Below the pieces are notes generated by a model. It saw only the letters and a list, made by a program, of their open reading frames with translations. It was not told the DNA's origin and did no database searches. Source: Aspergillus flavus (lineage: Eukaryota; Ascomycota; Eurotiomycetes; Eurotiales; Aspergillaceae). Taken from it: DNA of 64,000 bases. This document shows positions 52,472 through 64,000 of this stretch, piece after piece (position 1 is the stretch's first letter; every line of letters begins with the position of its first letter). Both the position numbers and the translations under genes were made by a program. The DNA lies in contig NC_092408.1 in NCBI RefSeq assembly GCF_009017415.1, forward strand, positions 992,001-1,056,000, in the 5' to 3' direction.

Positions 52472-53404
52472 AGGCTTTCTTTTGGAGGTATAGGTGGTCT
52501 GAATGAAAGCAGTGACCTCTGATGTTGAATCGCCGGGGGATGCAAGATGTATTGATAGTAGATTCCCTATAGGTTGTTTGAGCTGAACGCCGTCCGTCTC
52601 TTCTTCAGTGCTCATTCGACATCCACCTGAAAAAGGATTTTGTGCCTTGATTGAGCAGGCATCCAGAGACACAAAGAAGTGGCTAGCGAGTCACTCATCC
52701 TGGTTTCTCTGGCGTTATGAAGCTCTCACCATTTATCATGAGTATTGCCGAACAAGTTGTTCAGATACCTCGGCGAAATAAACAGCGTTCTATATGGTGG
52801 TTATCGTAAACACCAGCCCCACCACTGAGTGATACTGAGCGCAATGGACGAAAGGTTCGTAGCCTCTTGAAAACCGAGGAGAGTGGATGGGATGTGGGCA
52901 AAGCTGTCAAATTTCTTGCCAGTAATCTATCTCTATGGGTTACCGGAGTCCTACTTCCTGTAGATGCCGGCATTACAGCTGTATCTGGGATCGAATTTAG
53001 TGGTCTATATCGTTCAAGCTCGCTTGTGGGAGAGAACTGATTCTCTATGGCTCCTGTGCTACAGCTTCTCATAGTAGGAAGTGTGTGAAGCACTAGTTTG
53101 GAACATGTGAGCTCCAGCGCTCCAAAGCTTGCAACGGCTTGACACGTAGGGAGTCATTCTCGAGACAGATACACCTTTGACGATCTATAGCACAGCCCCA
53201 ATGATAGCGTATCTTCAGCCCCACAACTCAAGCTCAAGCATTTATTCGCTGGATGTCAAGTGGATCCAAGGTATCAACAGTGCAGAATACGAGATGGGGC
53301 TGGTGATGCCTGGTAGGTACTTCTTAAATATCCACTCAACCCCTTAGTATACTACCATTAACCCAAAGCCCTAATAGCGAAGTCCAACAGAGCCCCCAAG
53401 CACA
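52472..53404. other. Intergenic region holding an SDR relic
   Basis: No intact gene was found. The fragment of a short-chain dehydrogenase at about 52838-53040 is listed separately. Confidence 0.5.
52838..53040 (+). pseudogene. 3' fragment of a short-chain dehydrogenase gene
   Basis: The plus-strand frame reads ESGWDVGKAVKFLASNLSLW and then VTGVLLPVDAGITAVSG before a TGA at 53038-53040. This is the C-terminal segment of classical SDRs, where WDV, FLAS and ITG...VDAG are near-universal. The Rossmann motif and the catalytic Tyr/Lys region are not found upstream, so this is a truncated relic with no start. Confidence 0.7.
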
Positions 53405-54214
53405 ATGGACCAACAACTCACACCAACACAGAAAGCCAACCTGCACGAGGTCGCTGACCTCATGCTAGAAATCTACCAAACACTGGCAAACATGCGCTTC
53501 CTCAACCCCGCTGGAATCATCAAAGGCCCCCACAATATCGACAATGTTCGCGAGTTATATGAGAAACTAGGCCTGGATCCATCAATCACATACCTCCACA
53601 AGATCTTACCGTACATCGATATCTTCGTTGCTGGCCAAACGGATTTCTTTCAAGGGGGCATCTTCGCAGATTTCCGCCTACCAGAAGATATAGAGCAAGG
53701 ACGCGATCCGTTCTATATTGGCCCGGGTGATGACGACTATGAAGATGAAGATGGGCCGTATATGCGACCGTGGATGACTGCACTCTCATTGGTAGGGAAC
53801 CATCAAAGTGTGATTCTTTATGATGCGCGGAGGCATCGTATTTGGATCATCGATCAGGAGAGTTGGGATACAACGGATCCTGCGATACGGGGAAATGCAG
53901 ACCGCGCGGTTGATGAGGATTATGAGTCTGGTGAGAGAAGTGTCAACGAGAACAGCTTTGAGCATGTACCTAGTCGCCCTGCTGGTGATGTGTTGAGAGA
54001 TATCATCCGCTGGTACCGTTCATTAGACATATTGCCTGGCGGTGGGGAGAACAGTGGACGGGAATGGGACGGTGATGAGCTTCCTTTGAGAGAGCTTTAT
54101 ATTAAGCATGGCTGGCCGGACGACTTCGATGGAGACGCCTTTCAGGCGGAGCGATTAAGCTATGCTATGTCAATGGAGGATACAGAAACACAAAACGGCG
54201 ATGATTCCATGTGA
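53405..54214 (+). CDS. Acidic fungal protein of unknown function
   Basis: A single exon encodes 269 residues and ends with an acidic tail (MSMEDTETQNGDDSM). The N-terminal half is helical and Leu-rich (HEVADLMLEIYQTLANMRFL). A middle block has YLHKILPYIDIFVAGQTDFFQGG. A strand-like block NHQSVILYDARRHRIWIIDQ precedes a Gly/Asp-rich C-terminal part with DILPGGGENSGREWDGDELP. No signal peptide or membrane segment is seen. The block organisation recalls uncharacterised Aspergillus proteins of similar length, but I do not recognise a named family. Confidence 0.65.
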   Translation: MDQQLTPTQKANLHEVADLMLEIYQTLANMRFLNPAGIIKGPHNIDNVRELYEKLGLDPSITYLHKILPYIDIFVAGQTDFFQGGIFADFRLPEDIEQGRDPFYIGPGDDDYEDEDGPYMRPWMTALSLVGNHQSVILYDARRHRIWIIDQESWDTTDPAIRGNADRAVDEDYESGERSVNENSFEHVPSRPAGDVLRDIIRWYRSLDILPGGGENSGREWDGDELPLRELYIKHGWPDDFDGDAFQAERLSYAMSMEDTETQNGDDSM

Positions 54215-54973
54215 GATTGAAGCCATGAATCAGTAGTCTACGGACTGATTCATGATGCGAAAGGCGCGAGGGGGTTAGTGGAATGCGATATTCAAGAGTA
54301 TGAGAGGACTGTCCAAAGAAAAGAAGGGACGCTCTAGGAGGATTATGGTAATTTAGCCAATTAAGACATTTTGGATTACCAGTGGATGCAGAGCCAAGAT
54401 AGTCGATTCAACAAAACTGGCTGCAGTTAGCATCGCACAGAAGAGCATGAGAGATATCTAGGGCGATCCTATCCAGACATCTATCGACAGTGTAGAGCTA
54501 GTCAGGATTCCTGCGTTATCTTCGAACTCTAACAGTGTGAAGGCGTTTAAGCTTCTTCTTGTGTTGAAGCCTAGGAAGAGCGTGTCGAGTATGTAAACCC
54601 GTGCTTCTCTGATACAGTTGAAGGGAGGGCATGCCCTGGTCATGTGTTGAGTAACCCTAAATATCACCAACATAATAAATGACCAACCAGGGCAAGACTT
54701 ATGAATACAAACTACGATTAATTAAACAGGGCCTAAATCATAAAAGATTTAGTCATTCACCATAATAATCATAATCTAACTCCCACCCACCAGGCCACCA
54801 ATGTACAACGAAACCCGCCTTCACCCGGCAAACAACACCCACTCGCTCCCCTCATGCAACCCAAATTTATACATAGAACCCCTCGGGGAAGCACCAAAAT
54901 GAATCAAAAACACAATCACTCCGCCCTACCACACCATATTTCCACATTGTCGCAGTCGAACCAGCGAGCCGCA
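54215..54973. other. Intergenic region
   Basis: No gene recognised. Several AT-rich segments occur; the right end is the 3' flank of the GFA-family gene. Confidence 0.45.
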
Positions 54974-55549
54974 TCACAGGTTAGCAGACAGCTTCCCATT
55001 CTTCTTGCCGGTGTAAGTAGCAATAAGATCCATCAGAGGCGGGGACAAGGTATCGTACGTCTGCAAGCCGAGCGACTGGAACTTAGAGCGAACTTCGTCC
55101 ATTCCGTTAGGGTGGAAGCCCTGCTCAATGATAGAGGACACGAAACCAGCGAACTGCGGCTCCTGCCATCCCTTCTTATCGGAAAGCTCGGCGTGGACAA
55201 AGTCCAGTCCCTTGAAGGGGTGGTCAATCTCAATGCGGCCGAACAAATGAGTGCCGCATTCCTTGCAGGCGTAGCGCTGAATGGCGGCTGCCTTGTCGAG
55301 AATCTCGAGCTTGTCTGCGTTGGCAGCCACAGAGAGGTTCTCCTTGGGGACTACACCAACGACGGAGAAGAGAGCACCGGCGGGCTTCCAGCACTTAGAA
55401 CATCCGCAGGCGTGGTTGTGGGCGACGTTGCCCTTGATGGCGACTGTGACTTTGTTCTGAGGGCAGAGACAGTAGAGGTTTCCGCCGGGAAAATTGGCGT
55501 CACCTTTGGTGATACCGTTGTCAACGAGGGGGTGGAGGGAGACAGGCAT
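54974..55549 (-). CDS. GFA-family protein, S-(hydroxymethyl)glutathione synthase-like
   Basis: A single exon encodes 191 residues. The zinc-binding cysteines are in [15 protein letters not shown] and [12 protein letters not shown], the exact layout of glutathione-dependent formaldehyde-activating enzymes. The middle has the [11 protein letters not shown] segment typical of the family. It is proposed to promote condensation of formaldehyde with glutathione to S-(hydroxymethyl)glutathione in the cytosol. The dehydrogenase for that adduct lies 0.7 kb to the right on the same strand, so the two genes make a functional pair. Some GFA proteins are thought to be carriers rather than catalysts, so the enzymatic claim is from family knowledge. 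Confidence 0.9.
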   Translation of the reverse strand: MPVSLHPLVDNGITKGDANFPGGNLYCLCPQNKVTVAIKGNVAHNHACGCSKCWKPAGALFSVVGVVPKENLSVAANADKLEILDKAAAIQRYACKECGTHLFGRIEIDHPFKGLDFVHAELSDKKGWQEPQFAGFVSSIIEQGFHPNGMDEVRSKFQSLGLQTYDTLSPPLMDLIATYTGKKNGKLSANL

Positions 55550-56221
55550 GTTGATTTTTGAGATTGCTGTTCAAAAGGGAAAATCTAGATGGATGTATAG
55601 TAAACAGCGTTGCGATTGATTATATGTATTGCGTTTTTTGAATTTTCTAGAATAGCTATGTCAGTTTGCTACATGGTTCGGACATTTATAAAGCTATAAA
55701 GCGATTATCGCGCCATAGTTTGTACTACGCATCCCCTCATGAGGAGATAGAACAAAAAAAAATTAATTGGCGATTTATCGAGGGGTTTTCTACCTGCTGT
55801 CTCCACGTTGCGATTCGCACATCCCTAGACGGTCCGTGTCCGAAACGGTCCGGGGGTTTCTATACTCAATCCGGTTGTGCTTTCCGGTCCCGTGCCCGGA
55901 CTACGACCATTTTCACTCCGCAGTACGGATGTCCTTCCGAGATTTTCTTCGATTGCGTGCTATCGGCAGTTATCTCTGTCTGCACTTATCTCCGGGTGTA
56001 CGAGTTAGCTCCAAGCGATCTATTCATACTTTGTCTAATGTTACAAGGTATACTATACTTTTTTTGCAAAATTCAACAGCATTATACTGCTGAATTACAT
56101 TTTGAGATACTTGTAGCGACCAGCACATGGTGAGTTAAAATGCATTATCAAGTTGAAATTCATCCGTTTCAGTCATTTCTGTATATGTACAATTCATAAC
56201 CCCATAATTGACTCCTTTTCC
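55550..56221. other. Intergenic region
   Basis: About 670 bp between the dehydrogenase 3' end and the GFA-family start; it holds the GFA promoter. Short open frames only. Confidence 0.5.
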
Positions 56222-57642
<1,421 letters not shown>

Positions 57643-60600
57643 TGTGGACGTATTAGGTACTCAGAGACTCAATTCTAGTAACTGAGGAATGCACAGGGAG
57701 AAAATAGTTCAAGAAGAAATGAAGAAAGAAAGAAAACAGCAGCTATTGAAAAGAGCAGGTGCATCGCATTCGAACAGAACTACTCGTATGAGGCAAGGAG
57801 ACGGAAATAAGATGAGACCCACGACGGAAAGGAAATAATTCCTATAGTGAGGGGTGAGGGGAAACAGTATGAGGGGGTAGCTCACCGACAAAAAGAGTCC
57901 AGATCTTAGTTGTGGGGTTATAATTGCTTCGATAAAGGTGTTCAAGTCGACATTGTAAAGGATTATGGGTACGTCGGCGGTAGATCGGAAGACCTGCCGT
58001 CCATTCAATCCGGCCGAGACATACAGCATCGAACAACCCTAATGGGTTATCAATCCCGGACTCTAACAATTTCGCTTGACTTTTATTAACAACAGAGCAA
58101 TCCGACAAGGGTTGCATAGCATTAGACAGCACCTTATCAGTCAATCTGCAACATATACAATCGCAGCAATTATTTGCGTTTTTGGGCCGAAAAATTCGTC
58201 CACGCTCATCGGCAGCCAAGAGTTCATTTAGACTATGGATGAAACTAGCCTCCCGATACGATCCGCCGTCTCTCCAATACTGCGGGCAGTTAGAAAAGGA
58301 AGGGTAATCGCTTTTACCCCGCATGCAAAGCCAGATCTTCCCAGCAAAAAATTCGTACATTGATTCCTCCGAGGTCCCCGGGCTCTGAGTGATCTAGAGA
58401 AAGATTATGTCGAGCCTGAATGCCAACCCGTCTAAGGTATATACAAGATCTTGTAGGCAATAAGGTTGCGCTTTATGACTATACTAGAGTCCAACTTCGT
58501 CATAATCGTAACATTTTCATTCTGGTCCTTATGGATGTATTGTGTGTGCTCGAGGAACAATAACATATCATACAGTCCCTTTCGACAAACGAAACCTCCC
58601 TCTTGAAGTTAAGGAGCCGGGAAAGCACGTATCTCAAGACAACTCACATTAGAAGAAACCGGTCTTTATATATAGGACGAACGAGCGTCTAATGCGACAA
58701 TCGTGTTGGCGCTCCCATCCATACTTCACGATGGCTTACACTGAAAGAGCCACTGCCATGGCATATAAATGATTAGGGTTAGCAATATGGCAAACGAAAC
58801 TCGCGAGTCATTGACATCTGATGACGTTAAAGCCGGGGCTGTGGAGACAGGTCTCAATCACAATATACAGGGTAAGCTTTCCGCCTTTTATTGTATCCGC
58901 CAATGTGTTGCAGTGTCTAACGAACTCATTAAGAAGAGCCGACATTCGGTCGGGAATTTGAGTTCAGTGAAACAAGTGTTTATTTCAAGTGCTCTCAAGA
59001 CGATTCCGATGTCGATTCGGATAATGGTCTTTTTGCAAGAGAGACTCCCAAAGACAGGCATTTGACAACCGATAACTTGAAAGGATATTTATTGAGCTGG
59101 ACAACACTTAGAGTGGATGAACTAGGGATAGCCTGTTTGTAGCCCGGTGACGATGGTCCCTGCCTCGGGCTTTCTTTATGTTCTATTACCTATGGTGGTA
59201 CGTGGATCAAATGCGAGATACGTGAGGCAGGGCTGCTGTTCCAGTGGTACTCATGGTTAACTCACAAGGGCAGCCACTTGTGCATCAAAGTAAATTGATG
59301 GAATTGCCTGTGGTAGTCGCTATGGAATATAGAGAGTTGCTGCGTCCGGATTCCTCCAGAATACCGGGAGATTCTACAATTCTAGCACTATTATAATATT
59401 TATAATGTATTGCATCATACCCCGATGGCTGTATATTGCATGGAGCACACCTCGCATCTTCAAATTTCCAAGTGCAACAACAGGCCTCCTCAAGTGGGCT
59501 CTCTGGTCAACTTCACTAAATATCTGTTGTGAAAACACAGTCAATAAAGTTGGTATCGATCGCACCCAAAAGCACCAAGATCACCACATGGGTGCTACCA
59601 ATTTCTCTTCCATCGTTATCACTGCCCTGTCTCTGTCTAGCCCGAAATTGAAAGAGGAGCTACGCTGCTCTTGAGACACCTCATTCACTTCGCGAAGTAG
59701 AGGTTCACACTACTGCATAAACCTAGTGTTCTTTGCCTCTGCGAGGAATTCTTGTCGATGTTGTTGAAATTTAGACAACGAAACATCGTATCTAAATTCA
59801 AAGGGCTTGAGCATGATGTCTGGCATAAATTGGCGCAGGCTCTCACGCTTCCTAATGATCGCTTGCATTGCGCGTGCACAGCATAGTACTGCCCCCACGT
59901 AGAGGGAAGGATTCTTTTGATGAACACAAGGGGTGGTAAAAAGGGAGGGCGAGTATTGCCGTATCTCCATGTCACCAAAATCTCCTATATTGTAAAACAT
60001 TTCCGCCATCTTTTGTAGGTAACATGGTGATCTAAGAGCAGCCTGGCTTAAATCAGCTAAGAATCACCCAGAGCAAACAAGCTTTTATACTCACTACCAA
60101 CAAGTACTTCAAACATCCCCAAACTAAAGGCGAGGGCTTCTTCGCCGAGGATGTAACGCCAACGTCGAGAAGGCAGCGAAATATTCCATCGAATGGAGAC
60201 AGGTCCCTGGTTTCTCTAAGAAAGTGGGTTGCTTGCTATTGGCCTTGTCGGCGAGTTGGAACACCTCGTGCGCCCTTGCCGTAGCGTCTTTTCATCTTTG
60301 ATTACTAGCGTTGTAGAATTCGTTCAATGCTTCCTGCAATGAAAAGGATGAATCTGCTTTCTTTTGACGATTGGGTTTCATTTTCGACGACAGAAAATGG
60401 CGCTATCTGGAGGTGGAGATCCCATCGATGGAATAAATGCCATTGGATGACACCGATCCAGAGGTGAAAGTGGAGGAAAGTAAGCATTTGAAAAGGATGC
60501 CAGGGCGCCAAACCAGGAGAAGAGGGGTTAATAGTAACAAAGATTCAAGTCGTCTAATTCAATACGAGCTGGATCATCTGGCGAGGCTAAGAATAAATCA

Positions 60601-63600
60601 GAATCAGACACTGGCGACGATCTCAAAGCATATACGAAGTTCTCCGACAAAACGTAAATTCCGCTATTGAGTAACCCCAACAGCGAACTATGGAGTTTAG
60701 AATCTAGCAGACACCCCAATTGTACTAAGATTAGCCCTGATGTTGAGTTGCGAACTTGGCCATTCAAGGCGCGGCCCAAACTCCTTGTACTAGAATATAT
60801 ATATATTTACCGCCCTGGGAACAAGTACAAATGAAATAACGTTCTTTATATATAATTAGCTCTAGCTGCTTCATTCTGCCTTGTTGAATTATGTGTTCCT
60901 TGTGGTTAATGATATCTTTGAGAGGACTACAATGCTAGCAAGCGAGATGGATCTCGCTTGCATTGGTAGCAGGTATACGCTTCCTTATAGACGATATTCA
61001 TTGCAACGTAATTGTGCGATTGTCTATCGGGATTGTTGAAAATGTATGAAGGACATATTTGGGACACTCGATGTTCTCAGGTTACTTGTTTATACGCAGC
61101 TATACAGTCGATTGTATGACAATTTCAGAGAATCATAGACAGAACATCAACGTACTATTCGCTTGTACTCAAATGAGTAGAACCTACAAGGATATTCCCA
61201 CACTATGCTGTGTACCCTCCAACTGGAGCTGTTTACAATATCGACTGTAACTAACAAGTAGCCCATCAGGCGAACCTAAGTATGACAGCTTACTCCATTT
61301 ATTGAGAAATTATATTTGAGGGATCGCTCTTGAGGACAAAGCATATCCGCAAACGCCATAGGTGGAAGGATCTCGGAGAAACCCAGAGCAAAACCCCCAT
61401 TTGACATGGCTGCATCCTTCGGACCATTGCTTCATGCTTGGCTTTCCTTGCTAATAAGGGTGTATGATCGTCATTGATGAGCAGGAAATAGAATTTTCTA
61501 CGACACACGGCTCGCGATACTAGGTCTCGTGGATTGTCAGTCTCTCATGCCTTGATTTCAAAGCAAGCCCATGGATTAACAGCAAACACTTTTCTATTTT
61601 AAGGATGGTTGAAACGAGCTCCTTATTTGGTGTGATAGGCCAATTGCCGAACAAAATTTCTGACCGGTCTTCTTCGATGTATCCCGGGATTTATTGTGTG
61701 GTGCCTTGTGTGTAGGTCTCCTTGTTCAGCGGAGTATCTAAACACAAGATCCATGGCTGCTTTGTACACTATCATTCCTCGGTTCTTCTGGGAATGTGGC
61801 GCTATTGATATGGAGTCGTTAGATACACTGACTGTAGTGGCAAAATCGGGGGCTAGAACAGATAGAATGTTTGAGACATCTCCCAGGTATTGAGTATCCC
61901 GCAGGAGCTCTAGGAACTACGAGTACTCAGGATGTAAGCGGAGGGTACCCATGACCATCACTGTTTCGAGATGCTACCGATCATCGTAGTGTAATATCTG
62001 ATTGAGACCCATTAGCGGCAGCAGAAACTGCACTAAAGGCTGCACAGGTATCGTGTGGTTCTGACCGGTAGGATACAGACGCCAGCAAATTGATCGCATT
62101 TAAAATGGTATCGATAGTGGCACCACTGAGCATTGTCGTATGTTTATATAATTTTGGAAACTACAAGTCACCGCGGGTTGTAGGACAGGGAGGGGAACAG
62201 TTTCCCCTACTTCGACGAGGGCAAATCTTCCGTATCCTACATAACCTCAGAGCACAAGGATATTATGCCATAGCTACCATGTTCCTATCCCAAATGCATT
62301 TTAAAAGTTTCGTGATATCCTAGTACAGAAATAGAACCCGATCCTATATCAAACACTGGACCCGGGTCAACTTCGGTTCTCGATGGTTATTCCCCTAGCC
62401 CGAACCCTATTGAGTGGGACTTCTACTATGAGCTCCATCACGAACCACCGAGATCGAGTAACCAACCACAACCACCACTGCAGAAGGCTTGTCCTATAAA
62501 TGGGAACAACCTGCTTTATACCACTGGGAGATCATCACCCTATTTGTGGAATGCAGGATCAGAAACTCCTGGGGATGGTTCAGGTAAATTAGGGCTCGGC
62601 ATCGATCCAGGGGTTCGGCTATTTTACGGTTGATCCACTTCCCGAGGGTTCGACGAACGCCCTCCTGTTGGCGATGAAAACTGATTACTACGTTCGTCCC
62701 TGCTCCAGATCGGCCCTAGCGTCTGTGGTGGATCCTTTAGAATTGTTTCGACTTTTGAGTCCCCAACAGGGTTGAGCGGAAGGGAAGAAAAAAAGGAGGA
62801 CCTTTCTAGCTATACCCATTAGAGGTCAAAGCCCCATTAAATGGTCTCAGCATGGGCTAGCCTGTTTCAATCATGCGTATTCCTTCCCCCAAAATACGGT
62901 TCTCACAGTATCATTGCTTTTTCGGCGCTCAAGCTACAGCTTTAGAAGGAACATTATACTGATGTCAAGGAACGTGTCGTAGAGTAAGCTCTACCTCTTT
63001 ACTGCATCTCAACTCTTCGATATGCATACTGGACATATTCCATAGCTTGTAAATCAGAAAAGGCAGATCCATTTAGCGTGATAAACAGGTCTAGACTAGT
63101 CGCTCGGCGATATCGGAAGCTGGATGGAAGTTCTCATAATTGAGTTTGATGCCCAGTGTTCGCCCCGAAAACTAGCTGGTCATCCCGGCTTACCCAGTTA
63201 GGGTAAAATCACCGCGCGGTTCACTCTAGGGTCTAGAACAAGAAAAGCGAAGATTCTCCCCGACCGTTTCAGATTGAAGATGCGTTCTCTCTATTGTTCT
63301 GCTGTTGCCATATTTCCCCACATTAAGAACTCTATTTGCGCTTGTAGCTTGATTCATGCACACACGGTTTCTAAATATACCTCAGCTCGATGGTTGATTG
63401 CCATGATTCATGGGAGGGTTTGGAGGGACCTTGCACTAACATCAAGTCCGAACCCTAGGGGCCAGGGGCTTTCCCGTGTGTGCATCGGGATGGGAGTGGG
63501 TTACTGGTGTGTGCTGAATCGGTGCATTTATCCGGTTAGGAGATGTTATTGGGGAAGTCAACACAGGGAAACTGTTGTTCTCCAGCTCATTTACTGAATG

Positions 63601-64000
63601 TCGTGAGCATCAGGAAAAATTATTAGAATTCTATGTAGGGATGGAAGGCGCAAACATAAGCAAATGATCCAGAAGGTCACTTGAGAACAACTGGTTATAC
63701 CGTTCTAGCAGCATGAACCGAGTACCCAAAAGTCCGACTTACCATTCCGATCTAGTCAAGCGCATTTCCAGACTAGGGTTGAGTTTCTATATGCCGCCCT
63801 TTCTTGAAACGTGGATCTACAGCTAATCATGACCATGCCATGGATAAAATGGTTTCATCGTTAGCTCAAGACGGAAACATGGTTCCATTCGAGTCCGAAT
63901 AGCGACATCAACAGCACAAAAAGGGAGAACTCACGTCTATATAAAGGCCTTCAATCCACTCCCATTGCCCCCTCATCCAGCCAGCATCCACAACATTCTT
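57643..64000. other. 6.4-kb gene-poor right end
   Basis: Apart from one small candidate gene (58787-59142), no coding region is supportable. A 99-codon minus-strand frame (60009-59710) starting MAEMFYNIGDFGD is the next best but has no family. No telomere repeats or rRNA were seen. The last bases may hold a promoter (TATATAAAGG at 63938-63947) for a gene to the right of the window. Confidence 0.45.
58787..59142 (+). CDS. Candidate small two-exon protein of unknown function
   Basis: Exon 1 (58787-58871) and exon 2 (58934-59142) join through an intron of 62 bp with a GTAAGC donor, a TCTAAC branch sequence and an AG acceptor. The result is a 97-residue acidic protein (MANETRESLTSDDVKAGAV ... 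SQDDSDVDSDNG ... LRVDELGIACL). Opening of a 70-codon frame exactly across the splice site supports the model. An in-frame Met at 58769 is also possible. No signal peptide, membrane helix or known domain is visible; it may be a fragment of a larger gene. Confidence 0.4.

Noticed and set aside
52091..52672. Minus-strand 193-codon frame
   Set aside because: It overlaps the glucuronan lyase gene on the opposite strand and has no domain.
54854..55561. Plus-strand 235-codon frame
   Set aside because: It is antisense to the GFA-family gene, whose minus-strand product has clear zinc-binding cysteines.
63880..63905. TTCGAGTCCGAA as a tRNA T-arm
   Set aside because: There is no matching acceptor stem, D-arm or anticodon arm around it.

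Overview
The window reads as a chromosome segment of a filamentous ascomycete, most probably Aspergillus or a close relative. Genes carry short GT-AG introns of roughly 50-100 bp. The gene families are typical of that group: a non-reducing polyketide synthase, AflR-family regulators, Zn2Cys6 factors, GMC oxidoreductases, a hybrid histidine kinase and a glucuronan lyase. Species cannot be fixed from the sequence. No tRNA, rRNA or CRISPR array was recognised.

Left third (1 to about 17.9 kb): a polyketide gene cluster cut by the left edge. It contains the N-terminal SAT region of a non-reducing PKS (minus strand) and a metallo-beta-lactamase-type thioesterase (minus). Next is a six-exon gene for a natural fusion of a flavin-dependent halogenase and an O-methyltransferase, joined by an Asn-Gly-His-rich linker (plus; same architecture as Aspergillus oryzae AoiQ). 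A GMC oxidoreductase (minus), a short-chain reductase (plus), an AflR-like Zn2Cys6 regulator (minus), a secreted BBE-type FAD oxidase (minus) and a second AflR-domain protein without a visible zinc cluster (minus) complete it. Perfect TCG(N5)CGA palindromes, the AflR-type site, lie upstream of the PKS and in the divergent thioesterase/halogenase promoter. The inferred product is a chlorinated, O-methylated aromatic polyketide. The thioesterase, PKS and halogenase pairing does not match a pathway I can name with certainty.

Middle (about 18-41 kb): a broken landscape with few intact genes. Decayed pieces include a frameshifted 3' gene fragment (18.7-19.8 kb), an AT-rich probably RIP-mutated relic (20.5-21.0 kb), an AAA-ATPase tail (23.7-24.5 kb), and a gene with frame breaks and an in-frame stop (24.5-26.1 kb). 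Intact genes are a membrane protein (21.6-22.5 kb), a small secreted cysteine-rich protein (27.7-28.2 kb), an APC permease (30.6-32.2 kb), a nitronate monooxygenase (33.7-34.8 kb) and a CTF1-like regulator without a zinc cluster (36.1-37.7 kb).

Right part (41.5-57.6 kb): a GAF/histidine-kinase gene whose receiver domain stops after its first strand; a secreted, probably GPI-anchored protein built of eight cysteine repeats with dibasic Kex2-like sites; a second GMC oxidoreductase; a PL20 glucuronan lyase; an SDR 3' relic; an unknown acidic protein; and a formaldehyde-detoxification pair (GFA-family protein and glutathione-dependent formaldehyde dehydrogenase). From 57.6 kb to the end I support only one small two-exon candidate gene.
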